A DNA stretch of 64,000 nucleotides from Methylobacterium sp. Leaf125 (GCF_001423085.1 NZ_LMNU01000012.1:576185-640184); one strand, 5' to 3'; positions 20,439-34,062 are shown, counted from the stretch's first letter. Numbers and translations are program-made. The notes: generated by a model from the sequence alone, not told the origin.

Positions 20439-22817
20439 ATGCCGTGGCTCCGCTCGTCCGACACCTCCAAGGCCTCCCAGGAGGGTTCACGCTCCGCCGA
20501 TGAGTCGGAGACCGCTGGGGCCGGCCCAGCGCCCGTGAGGGTGCCGATGGTGCGTCCGCCGCCCCGAGGCCCGGGCCTCGTCGGTGCGCTGGTGGTCATC
20601 ACGGCGCTGGTCTCGGCCATCACCACGTTCCTGATCCTGGCCGGCGTGATCCGGGTGATGAAGACGCCCACGGTCGGCCTGACGCTGCTCGGCATCAATG
20701 TCTTCCTGGTGCTGGCCCTCGTCGTGATCATCGTCTGGGAGGCGCGGGTTTTCCTCCACGCCCGCCGCACCAACGCGGCGGTGGCGCGCCTGCACACCCG
20801 TATCGTCGGCCTGTTCAGCCTCATCGCCATCCTGCCCACGCTGCTGCTGGCGGTGGTGGCGGCGATGACCATCAATCTGGCCCTCTCACTCGGCTTCACC
20901 GACCGGGTCCGAGACGTGGTGCTCAAATCGGTGGAGGTCGCCGACGCCTACCAGGAGAACCAGTGCCAGAGCCTCGCCCGCGAGATCCGCATCCTCACGG
21001 ACGACCTCACGCGGGCGCGGCCCAACTTCGACATCAACCGGATCTGGTTCGAGAGCTTCCTCACCACCCGCGCCACCGCCCTCGGCCTGCCCGTGGCGGA
21101 GATCATGCGCGGCCCCAACGAGGTGGTGGCGCGGGCCAAGATCGACGCCCTGAAGGAGCGCCGCCTGCCCTCGGCGGCCGCCTTCGAGGACGCGGCGAAA
21201 TCGACTGATCCGATCTGCCTGGTGCCGAGCGAGGGCCGCATCTTCGCCGCTCTCCTGCGCATGCCCGCCTATGACGGCGCCGTGCTGCTGGTGCAGCGGG
21301 AGGTCAGCCAGTTGGCGGTGGAGTTCCCGGGCGTGTCGCGGGCGGCCGCCGCCGAGTACCTGACCTACGACTCGCTGAAGCGCTCGATCCAGATCAGCTT
21401 CGCCTCGGTCTTCGTGCTGATCGCCCTGATCGCCCTGCTCTCTGCGGTGTGGTTCGGGCTCAACTTCGCCAACCGCTTCGTCGCGCCGATCCGGCGCCTG
21501 ATCAATGCCGCCGACCAGGTTGCCTCGGGCAACTTCTACGCCCAGGTCCCGGCCCGGAAGAGCGACGGCGACCTTGCGCACCTGTCGGAGAGCTTCAACA
21601 AGATGACGCAGGAGTTGCGCCGCCAGCATGACGGGCTGACGGCGGCCAGCGACCTCATCGACCGGCGCCGTCGGTTCACCGAGGCCGTGCTGGCCGGTGT
21701 CTCGCCCGGCGTCCTCGGCGTCGACGCGGCGGGACACGTCACCATCGCCAATCCGTCGGTGGAGCGGACCCTGGGCCTCGCGGCCGACGAGATCGTCGGC
21801 AAACCCCTGACCCAGGTGGTGCCCGAGTTACAGGCCTTGTTCCCGGAAGGCGGCGAGGCGCGCCTGCGCACGATGCAGCAGCAGATCCAGCTCACGCGGG
21901 ATGGCCGCGAGCGCACCGTGACCGTTCGAGTGACGAGCGAGCAGGCCCAGGGCGGCGCCCGCGGCTTCGTGGTCACCCTCGACGACATCACCGACCTCGT
22001 CTCGGCCCAGCGCACCTCGGCCTGGGCGGATGTGGCCCGGCGCATCGCCCACGAGATCAAGAACCCGCTGACGCCGATCCAGCTCTCGGCCGAGCGCATC
22101 CGGCGCAAGTACGGCAAGGTCATCACCACCGACAAGGACGTGTTCGATCAGTGTACGGCGACGATCGTGCGTCAGGTCGACGAGATCAAGCGCATGGTCG
22201 ACGAGTTCTCATCCTTCGCGCGGATGCCCAAGCCCGCCATCGCGCAGAACGACCTCAGCGAGATCACCCGCCAGAACCTGTTCATGATGCGGGTGGCGCA
22301 TCCCGACATGGACTTCTCGTTCGGCGAGGACGGCGATCAACGGATCCTGGCAGCGTTCGACATCCGCCTCCTGTCCCAGGCGATCACCAACATCCTGAAA
22401 AACGCCGTCGAGGCGGTGCAGGCGGTCCCGGAGGCCGAGCTCGGCAAGGGGAAGGTCGACGTGCGCCTCGTCCTCGAAGAGGGATTCGTGATCATCGAAG
22501 TCACGGATAACGGCAAGGGATTTCCCACTGAGGGGCGCCAGCGGCTGCTGGAACCCTATATGACCACGCGCGAGGGTGGCACCGGCCTGGGGCTGGCCAT
22601 CGTCAGCAAAGTCCTCGAAGAGCATGGCGGCGGGATCGAATTGAACGACAATCCGGAAGGTCGGGGAGGGCGCGTGCGTCTGCGCGTCCCGCGCGACACC
22701 AGCGTCGCCCCCGTCCGAGACTCAGCCAACCACACGCCGCCGGAGGGCAAACCCTCTGCGCAGGACGAGAAGGGTGCCGCGCGGACGGCCCCCCCAATCG
22801 CGGAGATCCATTCATGA
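20439..22817 (+). CDS. ntrY: Nitrogen regulation sensor histidine kinase NtrY
   Basis: A membrane histidine kinase of about 790 residues, partner of NtrX in control of nitrogen and redox responses. From the ATG at 20439: three N-terminal membrane helices (ALVVITALVSAITTFLILAGV and two more), a periplasmic region, a fourth helix (SFASVFVLIALIALLSAVWFG), HAMP (NRFVAPIRRLINAADQVASG), PAS, the phospho-His in [20 protein letters not shown], and an ATPase domain with NILKNAVEA, DNGKGF and GTGLGLAIV. An in-frame GTG at 20370 would add 23 non-conserved residues. It overlaps ntrX by 4 bp. The gene is divergent from the GGT-family gene. Confidence 0.95.
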   Translation: MPWLRSSDTSKASQEGSRSADESETAGAGPAPVRVPMVRPPPRGPGLVGALVVITALVSAITTFLILAGVIRVMKTPTVGLTLLGINVFLVLALVVIIVWEARVFLHARRTNAAVARLHTRIVGLFSLIAILPTLLLAVVAAMTINLALSLGFTDRVRDVVLKSVEVADAYQENQCQSLAREIRILTDDLTRARPNFDINRIWFESFLTTRATALGLPVAEIMRGPNEVVARAKIDALKERRLPSAAAFEDAAKSTDPICLVPSEGRIFAALLRMPAYDGAVLLVQREVSQLAVEFPGVSRAAAAEYLTYDSLKRSIQISFASVFVLIALIALLSAVWFGLNFANRFVAPIRRLINAADQVASGNFYAQVPARKSDGDLAHLSESFNKMTQELRRQHDGLTAASDLIDRRRRFTEAVLAGVSPGVLGVDAAGHVTIANPSVERTLGLAADEIVGKPLTQVVPELQALFPEGGEARLRTMQQQIQLTRDGRERTVTVRVTSEQAQGGARGFVVTLDDITDLVSAQRTSAWADVARRIAHEIKNPLTPIQLSAERIRRKYGKVITTDKDVFDQCTATIVRQVDEIKRMVDEFSSFARMPKPAIAQNDLSEITRQNLFMMRVAHPDMDFSFGEDGDQRILAAFDIRLLSQAITNILKNAVEAVQAVPEAELGKGKVDVRLVLEEGFVIIEVTDNGKGFPTEGRQRLLEPYMTTREGGTGLGLAIVSKVLEEHGGGIELNDNPEGRGGRVRLRVPRDTSVAPVRDSANHTPPEGKPSAQDEKGAARTAPPIAEIHS

Positions 22818-24184
22818 GCGCCGACATCCTGATCGTCGACGACGAAGCCGACATCCGCGACCTCGTGGCCGGCATCCTCGACGACGAGGGCCATCGCACC
22901 CGCACGGCCGGTGGCTCGGACGAAGCCCTGGCGGCCATCGAGTCGCGCCGGCCCCACCTCGTCTTCCTCGACATCTGGCTGCAGGGCTCGCGCCTCGACG
23001 GCCTGCAGGTGCTCGACCAGATCAAGGCCGGACACCCGGACCTTCCGGTGGTGATGATCTCGGGACACGGCAACATCGAGACGGCCGTCGCGGCGATCAA
23101 GGCCGGCGCCTACGACTTCATCGAGAAGCCCTTCAAGGCCGACCGCCTGATCCTCGTGGCCGAGCGTGCCCTCGAAGCGTCGCGTCTCAAGCGCGAGGTC
23201 CGCGATCTCAAGGCCCGGTCGGGCCAGGCGAGCCGGCTCGTCGGCGCCTCGGTGGTGGTCAACCAGCTGCGCCAGACCGTGGAGCGGGTGGCGCCGACCA
23301 ATGCCCGCGTCATGATCCTCGGGGCACCGGGCTCGGGCAAGGAGCTCTCGGCGCGCACCCTGCACGCCATGTCGGCCCGGGCGAACGGGCCCTTCGTGGT
23401 CATCAACGCCGCCACCATCACGCCGGACACGATGGAGGCCGAGCTGTTCGGCGTCGAGGCCGGGGAGGGCCGGGCACGCCGGGTCGGCGCCCTCGAGGAG
23501 GCTCATGGCGGCTCGCTCTACATCGATGAAGTCGCCGACATGCCGCGCGAGACGCAGAACCGCATCCTGCGGGTCCTCGTCGATCAGAACTTCCAGCGGG
23601 TCGGCGGGACCACGCGGGTGCACGTGGATGTCCGCATCATCTCGTCCTCGTCGCGCGATCTCGCGGAGGAGATCGCCGCGGGCCGCTTCCGGGAGGACCT
23701 GTTCCACCGTCTGTCGGTGGTTCCGATCCGGGTGCCGTCCCTGTCCGAGCGGCGGGAGGACGTGCCCGAGCTGATCACCTTCTTTATGGAGCAGATCTCG
23801 GGCGCCACCGGACTACCGCGCCGGCGCATCGCCGAGGACGCCATGGCGGTCCTCCAGTCCCACGACTGGCCCGGCAACGTCCGCCAGCTGCGCAACAACG
23901 TCGAGCGCCTGATGATCCTGACCCACACGGATCCGGATCAGGACGTGACGTCCGAGATGCTGCCGACCGAGATCGGCGCCCTGGTGCCGACCACGCCGAA
24001 CGGCTCGGGCGGCGAGAAGCTGATGAGCCTGGCGCTCCGCGAGGCCCGCGAGATCTTCGAGCGCGAGTACCTCATCGCGCAGATCGCCCGGTTCTCCGGC
24101 AACATCTCCCGCACGGCGGAGTTCATCGGCATGGAGCGCTCGGCGCTCCACCGAAAACTCAAGTCGCTCGGCATCGGTCCCTGA
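22814..24184 (+). CDS. ntrX: Nitrogen regulation response regulator NtrX
   Basis: A 456-residue regulator of the NtrC class paired with NtrY, its ATG overlapping the ntrY stop. The receiver has Asp53 (VFLDIWLQG). The AAA+ domain has Walker A GAPGSGKE and Walker B GGSLYIDEVADM. Where NtrC carries GAFTGA, this protein reads ELFGVEAGEGRARRVGALEEA, so the sigma54-contact loop is missing. This is known for alphaproteobacterial NtrX and implies it does not act as a standard sigma54 activator. A C-terminal Fis-type helix-turn-helix (TAEFIGMERSALHRKLKSL) is intact. Confidence 0.95.
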   Translation: MSADILIVDDEADIRDLVAGILDDEGHRTRTAGGSDEALAAIESRRPHLVFLDIWLQGSRLDGLQVLDQIKAGHPDLPVVMISGHGNIETAVAAIKAGAYDFIEKPFKADRLILVAERALEASRLKREVRDLKARSGQASRLVGASVVVNQLRQTVERVAPTNARVMILGAPGSGKELSARTLHAMSARANGPFVVINAATITPDTMEAELFGVEAGEGRARRVGALEEAHGGSLYIDEVADMPRETQNRILRVLVDQNFQRVGGTTRVHVDVRIISSSSRDLAEEIAAGRFREDLFHRLSVVPIRVPSLSERREDVPELITFFMEQISGATGLPRRRIAEDAMAVLQSHDWPGNVRQLRNNVERLMILTHTDPDQDVTSEMLPTEIGALVPTTPNGSGGEKLMSLALREAREIFEREYLIAQIARFSGNISRTAEFIGMERSALHRKLKSLGIGP

Positions 24185-24338
24185 GAACACGGCGGCGATG
24201 CACTTGCATCGCGGCCGCGATACACGTGTAATGTTCCCGTCCCGGTGCCCTGCGGCGCAGTGCACCGGGGCATGCGAGACCAACGGACGAGAACCCGTCA
24301 TCACGGCGGGCGGCGATGCGAACCAAGGATAAGAAAAA

Positions 24339-24593
24339 ATGGCGGGCGAGCGCGCTCAGAACCTCCAGGACACGTTCCTGAACCATGTTCGCAAGAACAA
24401 GATTCCGCTCACGATCTTCCTCGTCAATGGCGTCAAGCTTCAGGGCGTCGTGACGTGGTTCGACAATTTCTGCGTGCTCCTGCGGCGGGATGGCCATTCG
24501 CAGCTCGTCTACAAGCATGCGATCTCGACGATCATGCCAGGGCACCCGGTCCAGCTGTTCGAACCCGACGAGACTGCGCCGGAAAAGGCCTGA
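24339..24593 (+). CDS. hfq: RNA chaperone Hfq
   Basis: An 84-residue Sm-like hexameric RNA chaperone that promotes pairing of small RNAs with mRNAs. The Sm1 region is [24 protein letters not shown] and the Sm2 motif is YKHAISTI; the proximal-site residues Q and F/Y are in place. It is the usual length for alphaproteobacteria. An AAGGATAAG ribosome binding site precedes the ATG. It lies 154 bp after ntrX and 113 bp before hflX, the standard alphaproteobacterial order. The small RNA predicted at 48711-48798 would be a natural client. Confidence 0.98.
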   Translation: MAGERAQNLQDTFLNHVRKNKIPLTIFLVNGVKLQGVVTWFDNFCVLLRRDGHSQLVYKHAISTIMPGHPVQLFEPDETAPEKA

Positions 24594-24706
24594 GCACCCG
24601 GAAAACTGCGTCGGACCGGCTGGAAAGGTTTGCCGCGCCCTTGTCTAGGGCCGGCAAGCGCCCATTGTCCTGAAGACACGCAGGATAGGGTTGAACAAAG
24701 AACTTC

Positions 24707-26122
24707 ATGACTGAACCGATGACGCCCGGCGAAGCCCGGCTCCAAGCGATGGCCGCCCCCGAGGGTGACATCGCGGCGGCAACCCACACCCTCGTCGTCG
24801 GACCCTATCTCGGCCGCGCTGCCGCTGCGGCCAGAGGCAACACCAACGGCAGCCCCGAGGCCTTGCGCTCCACCGAGGCGCGGCTCGACGAGGCGGCTGG
24901 CCTCGCGGCCGCCATCGAGCTCGACGTGGTCGAGGCCATCGTCGCGCCGGTGCAGCGGATCCGCCCGTCCACCTATCTCGGCAAGGGACGCGTCGAGGAG
25001 CTAGCCGGTGTGATTCGCGCCCGCGAGATCGGTCTCGTGGTGATGGACTGTGCCCTGTCTCCGGTCCAGCAACGCAACCTCGAGAAGGCCTTCGGCTGCA
25101 AGGTCATCGACCGCACCGGCCTCATCCTGGAGATCTTCGGACGCCGCGCCTCGACCCGCGAGGGCACGCTGCAGGTCGAGCACGCGCATCTCGCCTACCA
25201 GAAGAGCCGTCTTGTCCGGTCCTGGACCCACCTGGAGCGTCAGCGCGGCGGCTTCGGCTTCCTCGGCGGTCCCGGCGAGACGCAGATCGAGGCCGACCGG
25301 CGCATGATCCAGGAGCGGATGACGAAGATCGAGCGCGAGCTCGACAGCGTCACCCGCACCCGCGGCCTGCACCGACAGAGCCGGGCGCGGGTGCCGTACC
25401 CGATCGTCGCCCTCGTAGGCTACACCAATGCCGGCAAGTCGACGCTGTTCAACACCCTCACCAAGGCCCAGGTGATGGCGCAGGACATGCTGTTCGCCAC
25501 CCTGGATCCGACGGCGCGGGCGACGAAGCTGCCGCACGGCGAGACCGTCATCCTCTCCGACACGGTAGGCTTCATCTCGGAGCTGCCGACCTCCCTGATC
25601 GCCGCCTTCCGGGCGACCCTGGAGGACGTGATCCACGCCGACATCCTCCTCCATGTCCGCGACGTGTCTCACGTCGACAGCGCCGCCCAGGCCGAGGATG
25701 TGGGTTCGGTGCTGCGTGAGCTCGGGATCGAGACCTCGGCCTCGCGCATCATCGAGGTCTGGAACAAGGCCGATCTCCTCGATGCGGATGAGCGCACGCG
25801 CCTCCTCAACCTCAGCGGACAGGGGCGCAGCGATCGGGACAGCGATGCCCCGGTGCTGGTCTCGGCCGTGACGGGTGAGGGACTCGGAGTCCTGACGGCG
25901 CGGATCGAGGCGCGGATCGCGCGTCAGCGCTCGACCTTCGCGGTGATCCTGCCGCCGGAGGACGGCGCCGCGCTGCACTGGCTCTATGAAAACGCCGAGG
26001 TGCTCGACAGGCGTGAGGAGGAGGGGGGCACGATGCACCTCGCCATTCGCATCGCTCCGGAGAAGGAGCCACGCTTCCTGAACCGCTTCGAGGGCGCGCG
26101 CCGCCTCAACCGGGTGAGCTGA
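24707..26122 (+). CDS. hflX: Ribosome-associated GTPase HflX
   Basis: A 471-residue GTPase that binds the 50S subunit and rescues stalled ribosomes under stress. An N-terminal HflX domain (about residues 25-215, with [15 protein letters not shown] and the [19 protein letters not shown] motif) precedes the G domain, with G1 [10 protein letters not shown]3 DTVGF and G4 NKAD. It is downstream of hfq, as in most proteobacteria. A clear hairpin terminator follows the stop. Confidence 0.97.
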   Translation: MTEPMTPGEARLQAMAAPEGDIAAATHTLVVGPYLGRAAAAARGNTNGSPEALRSTEARLDEAAGLAAAIELDVVEAIVAPVQRIRPSTYLGKGRVEELAGVIRAREIGLVVMDCALSPVQQRNLEKAFGCKVIDRTGLILEIFGRRASTREGTLQVEHAHLAYQKSRLVRSWTHLERQRGGFGFLGGPGETQIEADRRMIQERMTKIERELDSVTRTRGLHRQSRARVPYPIVALVGYTNAGKSTLFNTLTKAQVMAQDMLFATLDPTARATKLPHGETVILSDTVGFISELPTSLIAAFRATLEDVIHADILLHVRDVSHVDSAAQAEDVGSVLRELGIETSASRIIEVWNKADLLDADERTRLLNLSGQGRSDRDSDAPVLVSAVTGEGLGVLTARIEARIARQRSTFAVILPPEDGAALHWLYENAEVLDRREEEGGTMHLAIRIAPEKEPRFLNRFEGARRLNRVS

Positions 26123-26155
26123 CGGCCGCGACGATCGCCTGGCCCGAAACGCGTG

Positions 26156-26185
26156 ACGCCCGCGATCCTGCTGGATCGCGGGCGT
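26156..26185. terminator. Hairpin terminator after hflX
   Basis: A perfect 13-bp inverted repeat, ACGCCCGCGATCC / GGATCGCGGGCGT, with a TGCT loop and a short T stretch after it. It lies between hflX and the convergent fasciclin gene and can serve both. Confidence 0.8.
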
Positions 26186-26216
26186 TTCCGTCAGCCGAGC
26201 GAAGGGCCCGATACGA

Positions 26217-26795
26217 TCAGGGCTGGAGCACGCCGTTGATGACGTGAATGACGCCGTTCGACTGCATCACGTTGGCCGTGGTGACCGTGGCGGTGCTGCC
26301 CTTGGCATCGGTCACGTAGACCTTCTTGCCCTTGGTCTGAACGGTCAGCGGCTCGCCCTCGACCGTTTTCAGCTGCGCTTCGCCGCCGCCATCCTTGGCG
26401 AGCTTCATCAGGTCCTTGGCCGTGTAGGTGCCGGGGACCACGTGGTAGGTCAGGATCTTGGTGAGGGTCGCCTTGTTCTCGGGCTTCACCAGGGTCTCGA
26501 CCGTACCGGCCGGCAGCTTGGCGAAGGCGGCGTTGGTGGGTGCGAACACCGTGAACGGGCCGGGGCTGGCGAGGGTGTCGACGAGGCCGGCGGCCTTCAC
26601 GGCGGCGACGAGGGTGGTGTGATCCTTCGAGTTCACCGCGTTCTCGACGATGTTCTTCGAGGCGTACATCGGCGCACCGCCGACCATCGGGTTCTTGGCG
26701 AAGGCCGCGACCGGGAAGGCGGCGCCGACGGAGAAGGCGAGGACCACGGCGGCGATCTTGGAAGCCACCGGGCGACGGGCGTGACGAGTGATCAT
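26217..26795 (-). CDS. Secreted fasciclin-domain (FAS1) protein
   Basis: A 192-residue exported protein with a signal peptide ([17 protein letters not shown]) and a single FAS1 domain. FAS1 boxes are visible: [14 protein letters not shown] near residue 80 and [11 protein letters not shown] near residue 115, with the terminal [16 protein letters not shown]1 proteins mediate adhesion or matrix interactions. The ATG at 26795 is chosen because AGGA lies 8 bases upstream; an ATG three codons earlier is possible. Confidence 0.92.
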   Translation of the reverse strand: MITRHARRPVASKIAAVVLAFSVGAAFPVAAFAKNPMVGGAPMYASKNIVENAVNSKDHTTLVAAVKAAGLVDTLASPGPFTVFAPTNAAFAKLPAGTVETLVKPENKATLTKILTYHVVPGTYTAKDLMKLAKDGGGEAQLKTVEGEPLTVQTKGKKVYVTDAKGSTATVTTANVMQSNGVIHVINGVLQP

Positions 26796-26969
26796 GGAGC
26801 GCATCCTTAGGAACGATTGCCCCTTCGTGGGGGTCATCGTCCGTTACGGAGGATGTTCGGGAAAAGTTTCAGCGGCAGGCGGATTGCGTGCGTGGGTGAA
26901 CGCGGCGGCTCTCGCCCGCGAGGCACCGAACCGGATCCACCCCCGAACGCGCGGGCGGCCAAACATGCG

Positions 26970-27001
26970 AAAGCCCGCCCGACACGTGTCGGACGGGCTT
27001 T
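26970..27001 (-). terminator. Terminator of the MetA-like outer-membrane gene
   Basis: A 16-bp stem with one mismatch, from AAAGCCCG to CGGGCTTT around an ACACGTGT core. It lies 49 bp after the stop of the minus-strand gene ending at 27050. Confidence 0.75.
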
Positions 27002-27049
27002 GCTTGATCCCATCTGCGGCGGGACAAGGCCCCGCCGCCGAATGTCAGA

Positions 27050-28009
27050 TCAGTACTTGCGGATGATCGGCGCGGGAGCAGCGGCGACCGGGGTCGGCGA
27101 GTACAGCGGCACGATCAGGCGGCCCGAGATCTCGGTGCTGTCGAAGCTGGTGGTCGCGACGGTGCGGGCGACGTAGACCTGCGCGGTGACGGGCCCGAAG
27201 TCGTAGCCGACGAGGCCGCCCATCAGGAACCGGCCACGATCGTTGAAGGCGGCGTTGATAGTACCAGCACGACCCAGGCCGGTGTTGAGGTTAACCGTGC
27301 CGTAGGCAATGGCGCCGATCTCGAACTTGCCGAACTTCTTGGTCGCGGTCAGGTCGAGGTTGAGCGAGTCCGACAGGGTGTAGACCTGACCGAAGTTCCG
27401 GCCACCACCGAACGACGACGGCGAATCGTAGAAGTTGCCGGTCAGATTAGCCGTGATGTTATAGCCGTCGGCCGTGTAGCTAGCAGCGATGCCGGCGCGG
27501 TAGGTGTTCGAGGAGAGCTGGGGCAGCACGGCGCCGCCGCCGAGGACACCGTTGTTCTGCACCAGAACGCCGCGGTCGCCGTTCAGCTCGTTCAGGTAGA
27601 CACCGCCGAGCAAGCTGACGCCGAAGCCGCCGCCCAGATCGAAGGCCCAGATGCCGCCGACGAAGGTACCGACGTTGATCGACAGATCACGCACGCCGGT
27701 GGGGCCGCCGCTCTTACCGAAGACGAACACGGTCGGGGGAGCGACGAGGAGCTCGACGCGGCCGCCGAAGGGGACGAACGGGGTCGACCAGACTAGCACC
27801 GGAACGTTGATGCCCACATCGACAGCCGACGGCCGGTCGCGATTTTGATAGACGAACGTGTTCAGCGCGTAGATGCCCTCGGGCAGCGGGGCGCCGGTGG
27901 CCAGGCCGACCTGCTCGCCCGGAACCGTCGTGGTCTGCGCGTAGGATGCGGTGGCGGTCATGCCGACCGTGAGCGCGAGCGCTCCGGCAACGAGCCAGTT
28001 CTTCGACAT
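27050..28009 (-). CDS. Outer-membrane beta-barrel protein, MetA/phenol-degradation transporter family
   Basis: A 319-residue exported protein with a signal peptide cleaved after SYAQ near residue 25. It has alternating beta-strand segments rich in aromatic and glycine residues. Local features such as LPEGIYALNTFVYQNR near the N-terminus and VGYDFGPVTAQVYVARTV near the end match the family called putative MetA-pathway of phenol degradation (PF13557), thought to form outer-membrane channels for hydrophobic compounds. The substrate is not known. It is followed by its own terminator. Confidence 0.8.
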   Translation of the reverse strand: MSKNWLVAGALALTVGMTATASYAQTTTVPGEQVGLATGAPLPEGIYALNTFVYQNRDRPSAVDVGINVPVLVWSTPFVPFGGRVELLVAPPTVFVFGKSGGPTGVRDLSINVGTFVGGIWAFDLGGGFGVSLLGGVYLNELNGDRGVLVQNNGVLGGGAVLPQLSSNTYRAGIAASYTADGYNITANLTGNFYDSPSSFGGGRNFGQVYTLSDSLNLDLTATKKFGKFEIGAIAYGTVNLNTGLGRAGTINAAFNDRGRFLMGGLVGYDFGPVTAQVYVARTVATTSFDSTEISGRLIVPLYSPTPVAAAPAPIIRKY

Positions 28010-28520
28010 TTTTACTCTTCCTTCCCAAGGATTTCAGGCGTCCGCCACGCAGCCGTCCGAACCATTCTGCCGATGCGCCGCTTGTTCGCAGCTTGTTTGC
28101 AGTTGGTTCGGCGGCCCCCCTTGCGGCCCGTTCTCAAGTCTCAACGTCGAGAACTATTCTACAGGACGGCGCCGAAGGACAGCGGAATGCTTGGAAACGC
28201 GGCAGTTCGGATCTGACCGTTGCGCAAAAGTCGCATTTTCGGTGCAGTGCAGCGGAAGGATTTGTTAACCTTTTGAGCAGGTTGGCGGGCGTCCTTGTGC
28301 CCCGACCACGCAGCAGAACGGCAAAATACCGCTGAACACTCAAGCTGTTATGGTTACGGTTCTGCTCTGGGACGATCCGGCAAGCGCCCTTGGACCATTG
28401 CGCAGTCCGGCGCTCTCGACCGGGCCGGATCGGGCTCCCGGTCGGCATGTTGATGCGCCGCGCCAAACGCTCGGAGCGCTCGACCCGGCGAATCGCCGGG
28501 TATCGCAACCCCGCGAGGCG
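28010..28520. other. Intergenic region between uvrA and the outer-membrane gene
   Basis: A 511-bp stretch between two minus-strand genes that holds the promoter of the outer-membrane protein. It contains AT-richer patches but no open frame with a credible start, and no hairpin, repeat or RNA gene that I can support. Confidence 0.4.
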
Positions 28521-31496
<2,976 letters not shown>

Positions 31497-31998
31497 GGAG
31501 TCTCTTCGGAACGTCTTCAGCGCGGAACGCGGCAGGACTCGACCAGAGCCCCCGCGGCATGTCGGGCGCGCCACCGCATCGGGCAAGGCACGCGCCACGC
31601 ATATCCGCTCTTCAGCTAGAACAAAAAGCGTACGCGGACAATATCGTGGGCGCTGGGCCGAGGTTTCAGAACCTGGGGCCTCGCCGATTGATCTGGCGGG
31701 AACTGAAGCCGATGGGTGGAAGCGATGGCGCTACGCGGATCCTGCCTCGCGATTGGGCATGTGCCTGCCGCTCCCTCCGATGCGGAGCACAGCGTTGTCG
31801 TGCACCAATCATGCGTCCAGGCACGGGGAGCCGCGACGGAAGCAGGATCGAGGAACAACTGGACATTCCGGGAAAACGCCTCGCCTATCCAGCTTAAAAA
31901 TGACAGACAATGATTAAAAATTGATCATAGGCTAATTTTGAAACACAACCTTTACCGGCTGTTCTCACAGTGCTGCAACGTTTCGAAGCAGGTTTCAT
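31497..31998. other. Divergent promoter region between uvrA and a chemoreceptor gene
   Basis: This 500-bp region holds the uvrA promoter (minus) with a LexA-like box at 31619-31633 and the chemoreceptor promoter (plus). The 31900-31960 stretch is AT-rich. Several short open frames lack ribosome binding sites or recognisable sequence, and I do not call them. Confidence 0.4.
31619..31633 (-). promoter_or_regulatory. Candidate LexA (SOS) box upstream of uvrA
   Basis: On the minus strand the site reads GTAC-N7-GTTC, one mismatch from the alphaproteobacterial LexA consensus GTTC-N7-GTTC. It is on the uvrA side and upstream of its start. uvrA is a known LexA target in related bacteria. The single mismatch keeps confidence low. 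Confidence 0.4.
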
Positions 31999-32001
31999 GT
32001 G

Positions 32002-34056
32002 ATGTCCGCCGGTCTCTTCTCATCGCTGCGCTTTCGGATTCTCTTAGTTGCGCTCGCTCCGTGCCTTGCATTTGCGATGGTCGTTGGACTTGCCATTACT
32101 GAGCGGATGGGCGCTCGGACCCGGATGGTCCATGTGCAGGAGCTCGTCGGCATGGCGGGCCAAGTCAGTGCCCTGGTGCACGAAGCCCAGCGCGAGCGCG
32201 GGGCATCGAGCCTGTATCTGGCCGCCAAGGGGACCAAGTTCCGGTCCGAGCTCGATGCGCAGCGTGCGCGGACCGATGTGGCCCGGGCGGCCCTGGACGC
32301 GGGCCGGACCGGCCTCGACCTCGCCGCCTTCGGGGCCGGCGTCGCTCGTCGGAATGCGACCCTGACCGAGCAATTGGCGTCGATCGACACCCACCGCACG
32401 GCCGTCGACGGGCTCGGTCGTACACCGGCCCAGAACATGGCGCTGTATTCGGGCTTGATCGCGAACGCGCTCGACCTCGTGCGCGAGGTCTCCCAAGTCG
32501 CGGCCAGCGTGGATCTCGCCGCCCGCATCAATTCCTACTCGTCGTTCCTCGCGCTCAAGGAGTTGGCGGGCCAGGAGCGAGCGGCGGCCTCGGCGATCTT
32601 CGGTGCCGGTCAGATCGATCTCGCTGGCCACGAGCGTCTGGCCGGTCTCAGTGCGGGCCAGAGCACCTACGAATCCCTGTTCCGGCTCGGGGCCGTACCG
32701 GAGCAAGCCGCCCTTCTCGATGCCGGCAAGGCGGCGCCCGCGGCCCGGGAGGTCGATCGTCTGCGCCGCCTCGTCCTCGACACGCCCCCGGGCACTCCGC
32801 TCGCCTTCACCGATGCGCCCGCCTGGTTCGGCCTCGCCACCCAACGCATCGATACCCTGAAGACGATCGAGGACCGGCTCACCGCGGATCTCGGCGCCGC
32901 GGCCGGTGCTGCCCGGGCCGACGCCGAACAGAGCGTCATGGTCTGGATGGCCGTCGGCATCGCCACCTTGGGCCTCTCCTGCGGCCTGGCCTTCGCCTTC
33001 GGCACCGCCATCGCCCGTCCGCTCACCCGCATCGCCGCCTCCCTCACGGCCATCGGCCGGGGCGAAGAATCCGGGCCCATTCCGCAGCACGGCGCCCGCG
33101 AGGTCCGCGCCATCGCGGCGGCGGCCGTCGACTTCCAGGCCAGCGTCGCCGAGCGCCGGCGCATCGCCGCGGAGGCCGACCATCTCACCGCCAACGCCGC
33201 GGCTGCCCGCCGTGCCGAGATGGTGGCGTTGGCCGATCGCTTCGAGGCGCAAGCCAGCGGGATCGTCGAGGCGGTCTCGGCCGCCGCGAGCCAGCTCAAG
33301 ACGGCGGCCTATGCCCTGACCCAGGCCGCGAGCGACACCTCATCCCTGAGCGGGTCCGTCGCCGCCGCCTCGGCAGAAACCGCGGCCACGGCCGACACCG
33401 TCGCGGCGGCGACGGAGGAGCTGAGCGCCTCGGTGCGGGAGATCGGCAACCGCGTCGAAGCCTCGACCGCGGTCGCCAGCGAAGCGGAGCGCGACGCGGC
33501 GCGGATGGCGGGGGATGTCCATCGTCTCGCCCAGGCAGCGAACAGCATCGGCGAGATCGTCGGCCTGATCACGAGCATCGCGGCACAGACCAACCTCCTG
33601 GCCCTGAACGCCACCATCGAGGCGGCCCGGGCCGGCGAGGCGGGGCGCGGCTTCGCGGTCGTCGCCGCAGAGGTGAAGAGCCTGGCGACCCAGACGGCTC
33701 GGGCAACCGAGGAAATCGCCGCGAAGGTCGGCGAGATCGCCCAATCGACCGACGCGTCAGTGACGGCCATCGGCGGCATCACCGATGTCATCCAACGCCT
33801 GAGCCGAATCTCGGGGGACATCTCGGCGGCCGTGGACCAGCAGGAAGCCGCGACGCAGGAGATCGCTCGGAATACCGTGCTGACGTCCGAGGGCACCCGG
33901 GCCGTGTCCGGCCACATCGTTGGCGTCCGTGACGCGGCGGAATCCGCCCGAAGCGGATCGGCCCAGGTGCTCAATGCCGCGAGTGATCTCGCCCGTCAGG
34001 CGACGGCCCTGCGCCGGGAAGTCGACGGCTTCCTGGTGACGGTCCGGGCCGCCTGA
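32002..34056 (+). CDS. Methyl-accepting chemotaxis protein with NIT sensor domain
   Basis: A chemoreceptor of about 684 residues. One N-terminal membrane helix ([19 protein letters not shown]) is followed by a periplasmic NIT-type sensor domain with [19 protein letters not shown] at about residues 60-78, the ExQRERG signature of nitrate- and nitrite-sensing domains. A second membrane helix near residue 315 leads to HAMP and the signalling hairpin, with the tip [38 protein letters not shown] directly precedes the ATG, so the start may be one codon earlier. NIT domains respond to nitrate or nitrite in characterised cases, so a nitrogen-oxyanion signal is plausible. Confidence 0.9.
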   Translation: MSAGLFSSLRFRILLVALAPCLAFAMVVGLAITERMGARTRMVHVQELVGMAGQVSALVHEAQRERGASSLYLAAKGTKFRSELDAQRARTDVARAALDAGRTGLDLAAFGAGVARRNATLTEQLASIDTHRTAVDGLGRTPAQNMALYSGLIANALDLVREVSQVAASVDLAARINSYSSFLALKELAGQERAAASAIFGAGQIDLAGHERLAGLSAGQSTYESLFRLGAVPEQAALLDAGKAAPAAREVDRLRRLVLDTPPGTPLAFTDAPAWFGLATQRIDTLKTIEDRLTADLGAAAGAARADAEQSVMVWMAVGIATLGLSCGLAFAFGTAIARPLTRIAASLTAIGRGEESGPIPQHGAREVRAIAAAAVDFQASVAERRRIAAEADHLTANAAAARRAEMVALADRFEAQASGIVEAVSAAASQLKTAAYALTQAASDTSSLSGSVAAASAETAATADTVAAATEELSASVREIGNRVEASTAVASEAERDAARMAGDVHRLAQAANSIGEIVGLITSIAAQTNLLALNATIEAARAGEAGRGFAVVAAEVKSLATQTARATEEIAAKVGEIAQSTDASVTAIGGITDVIQRLSRISGDISAAVDQQEAATQEIARNTVLTSEGTRAVSGHIVGVRDAAESARSGSAQVLNAASDLARQATALRREVDGFLVTVRAA

Positions 34057-34062
34057 TCTGCC

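Noticed and set aside
18638..20926. A 762-codon frame extending the GGT-family gene 230 codons upstream
   Set aside because: The extension runs through the ntrY promoter and antisense to ntrY; conserved GGT sequence begins at the ATG 20236.
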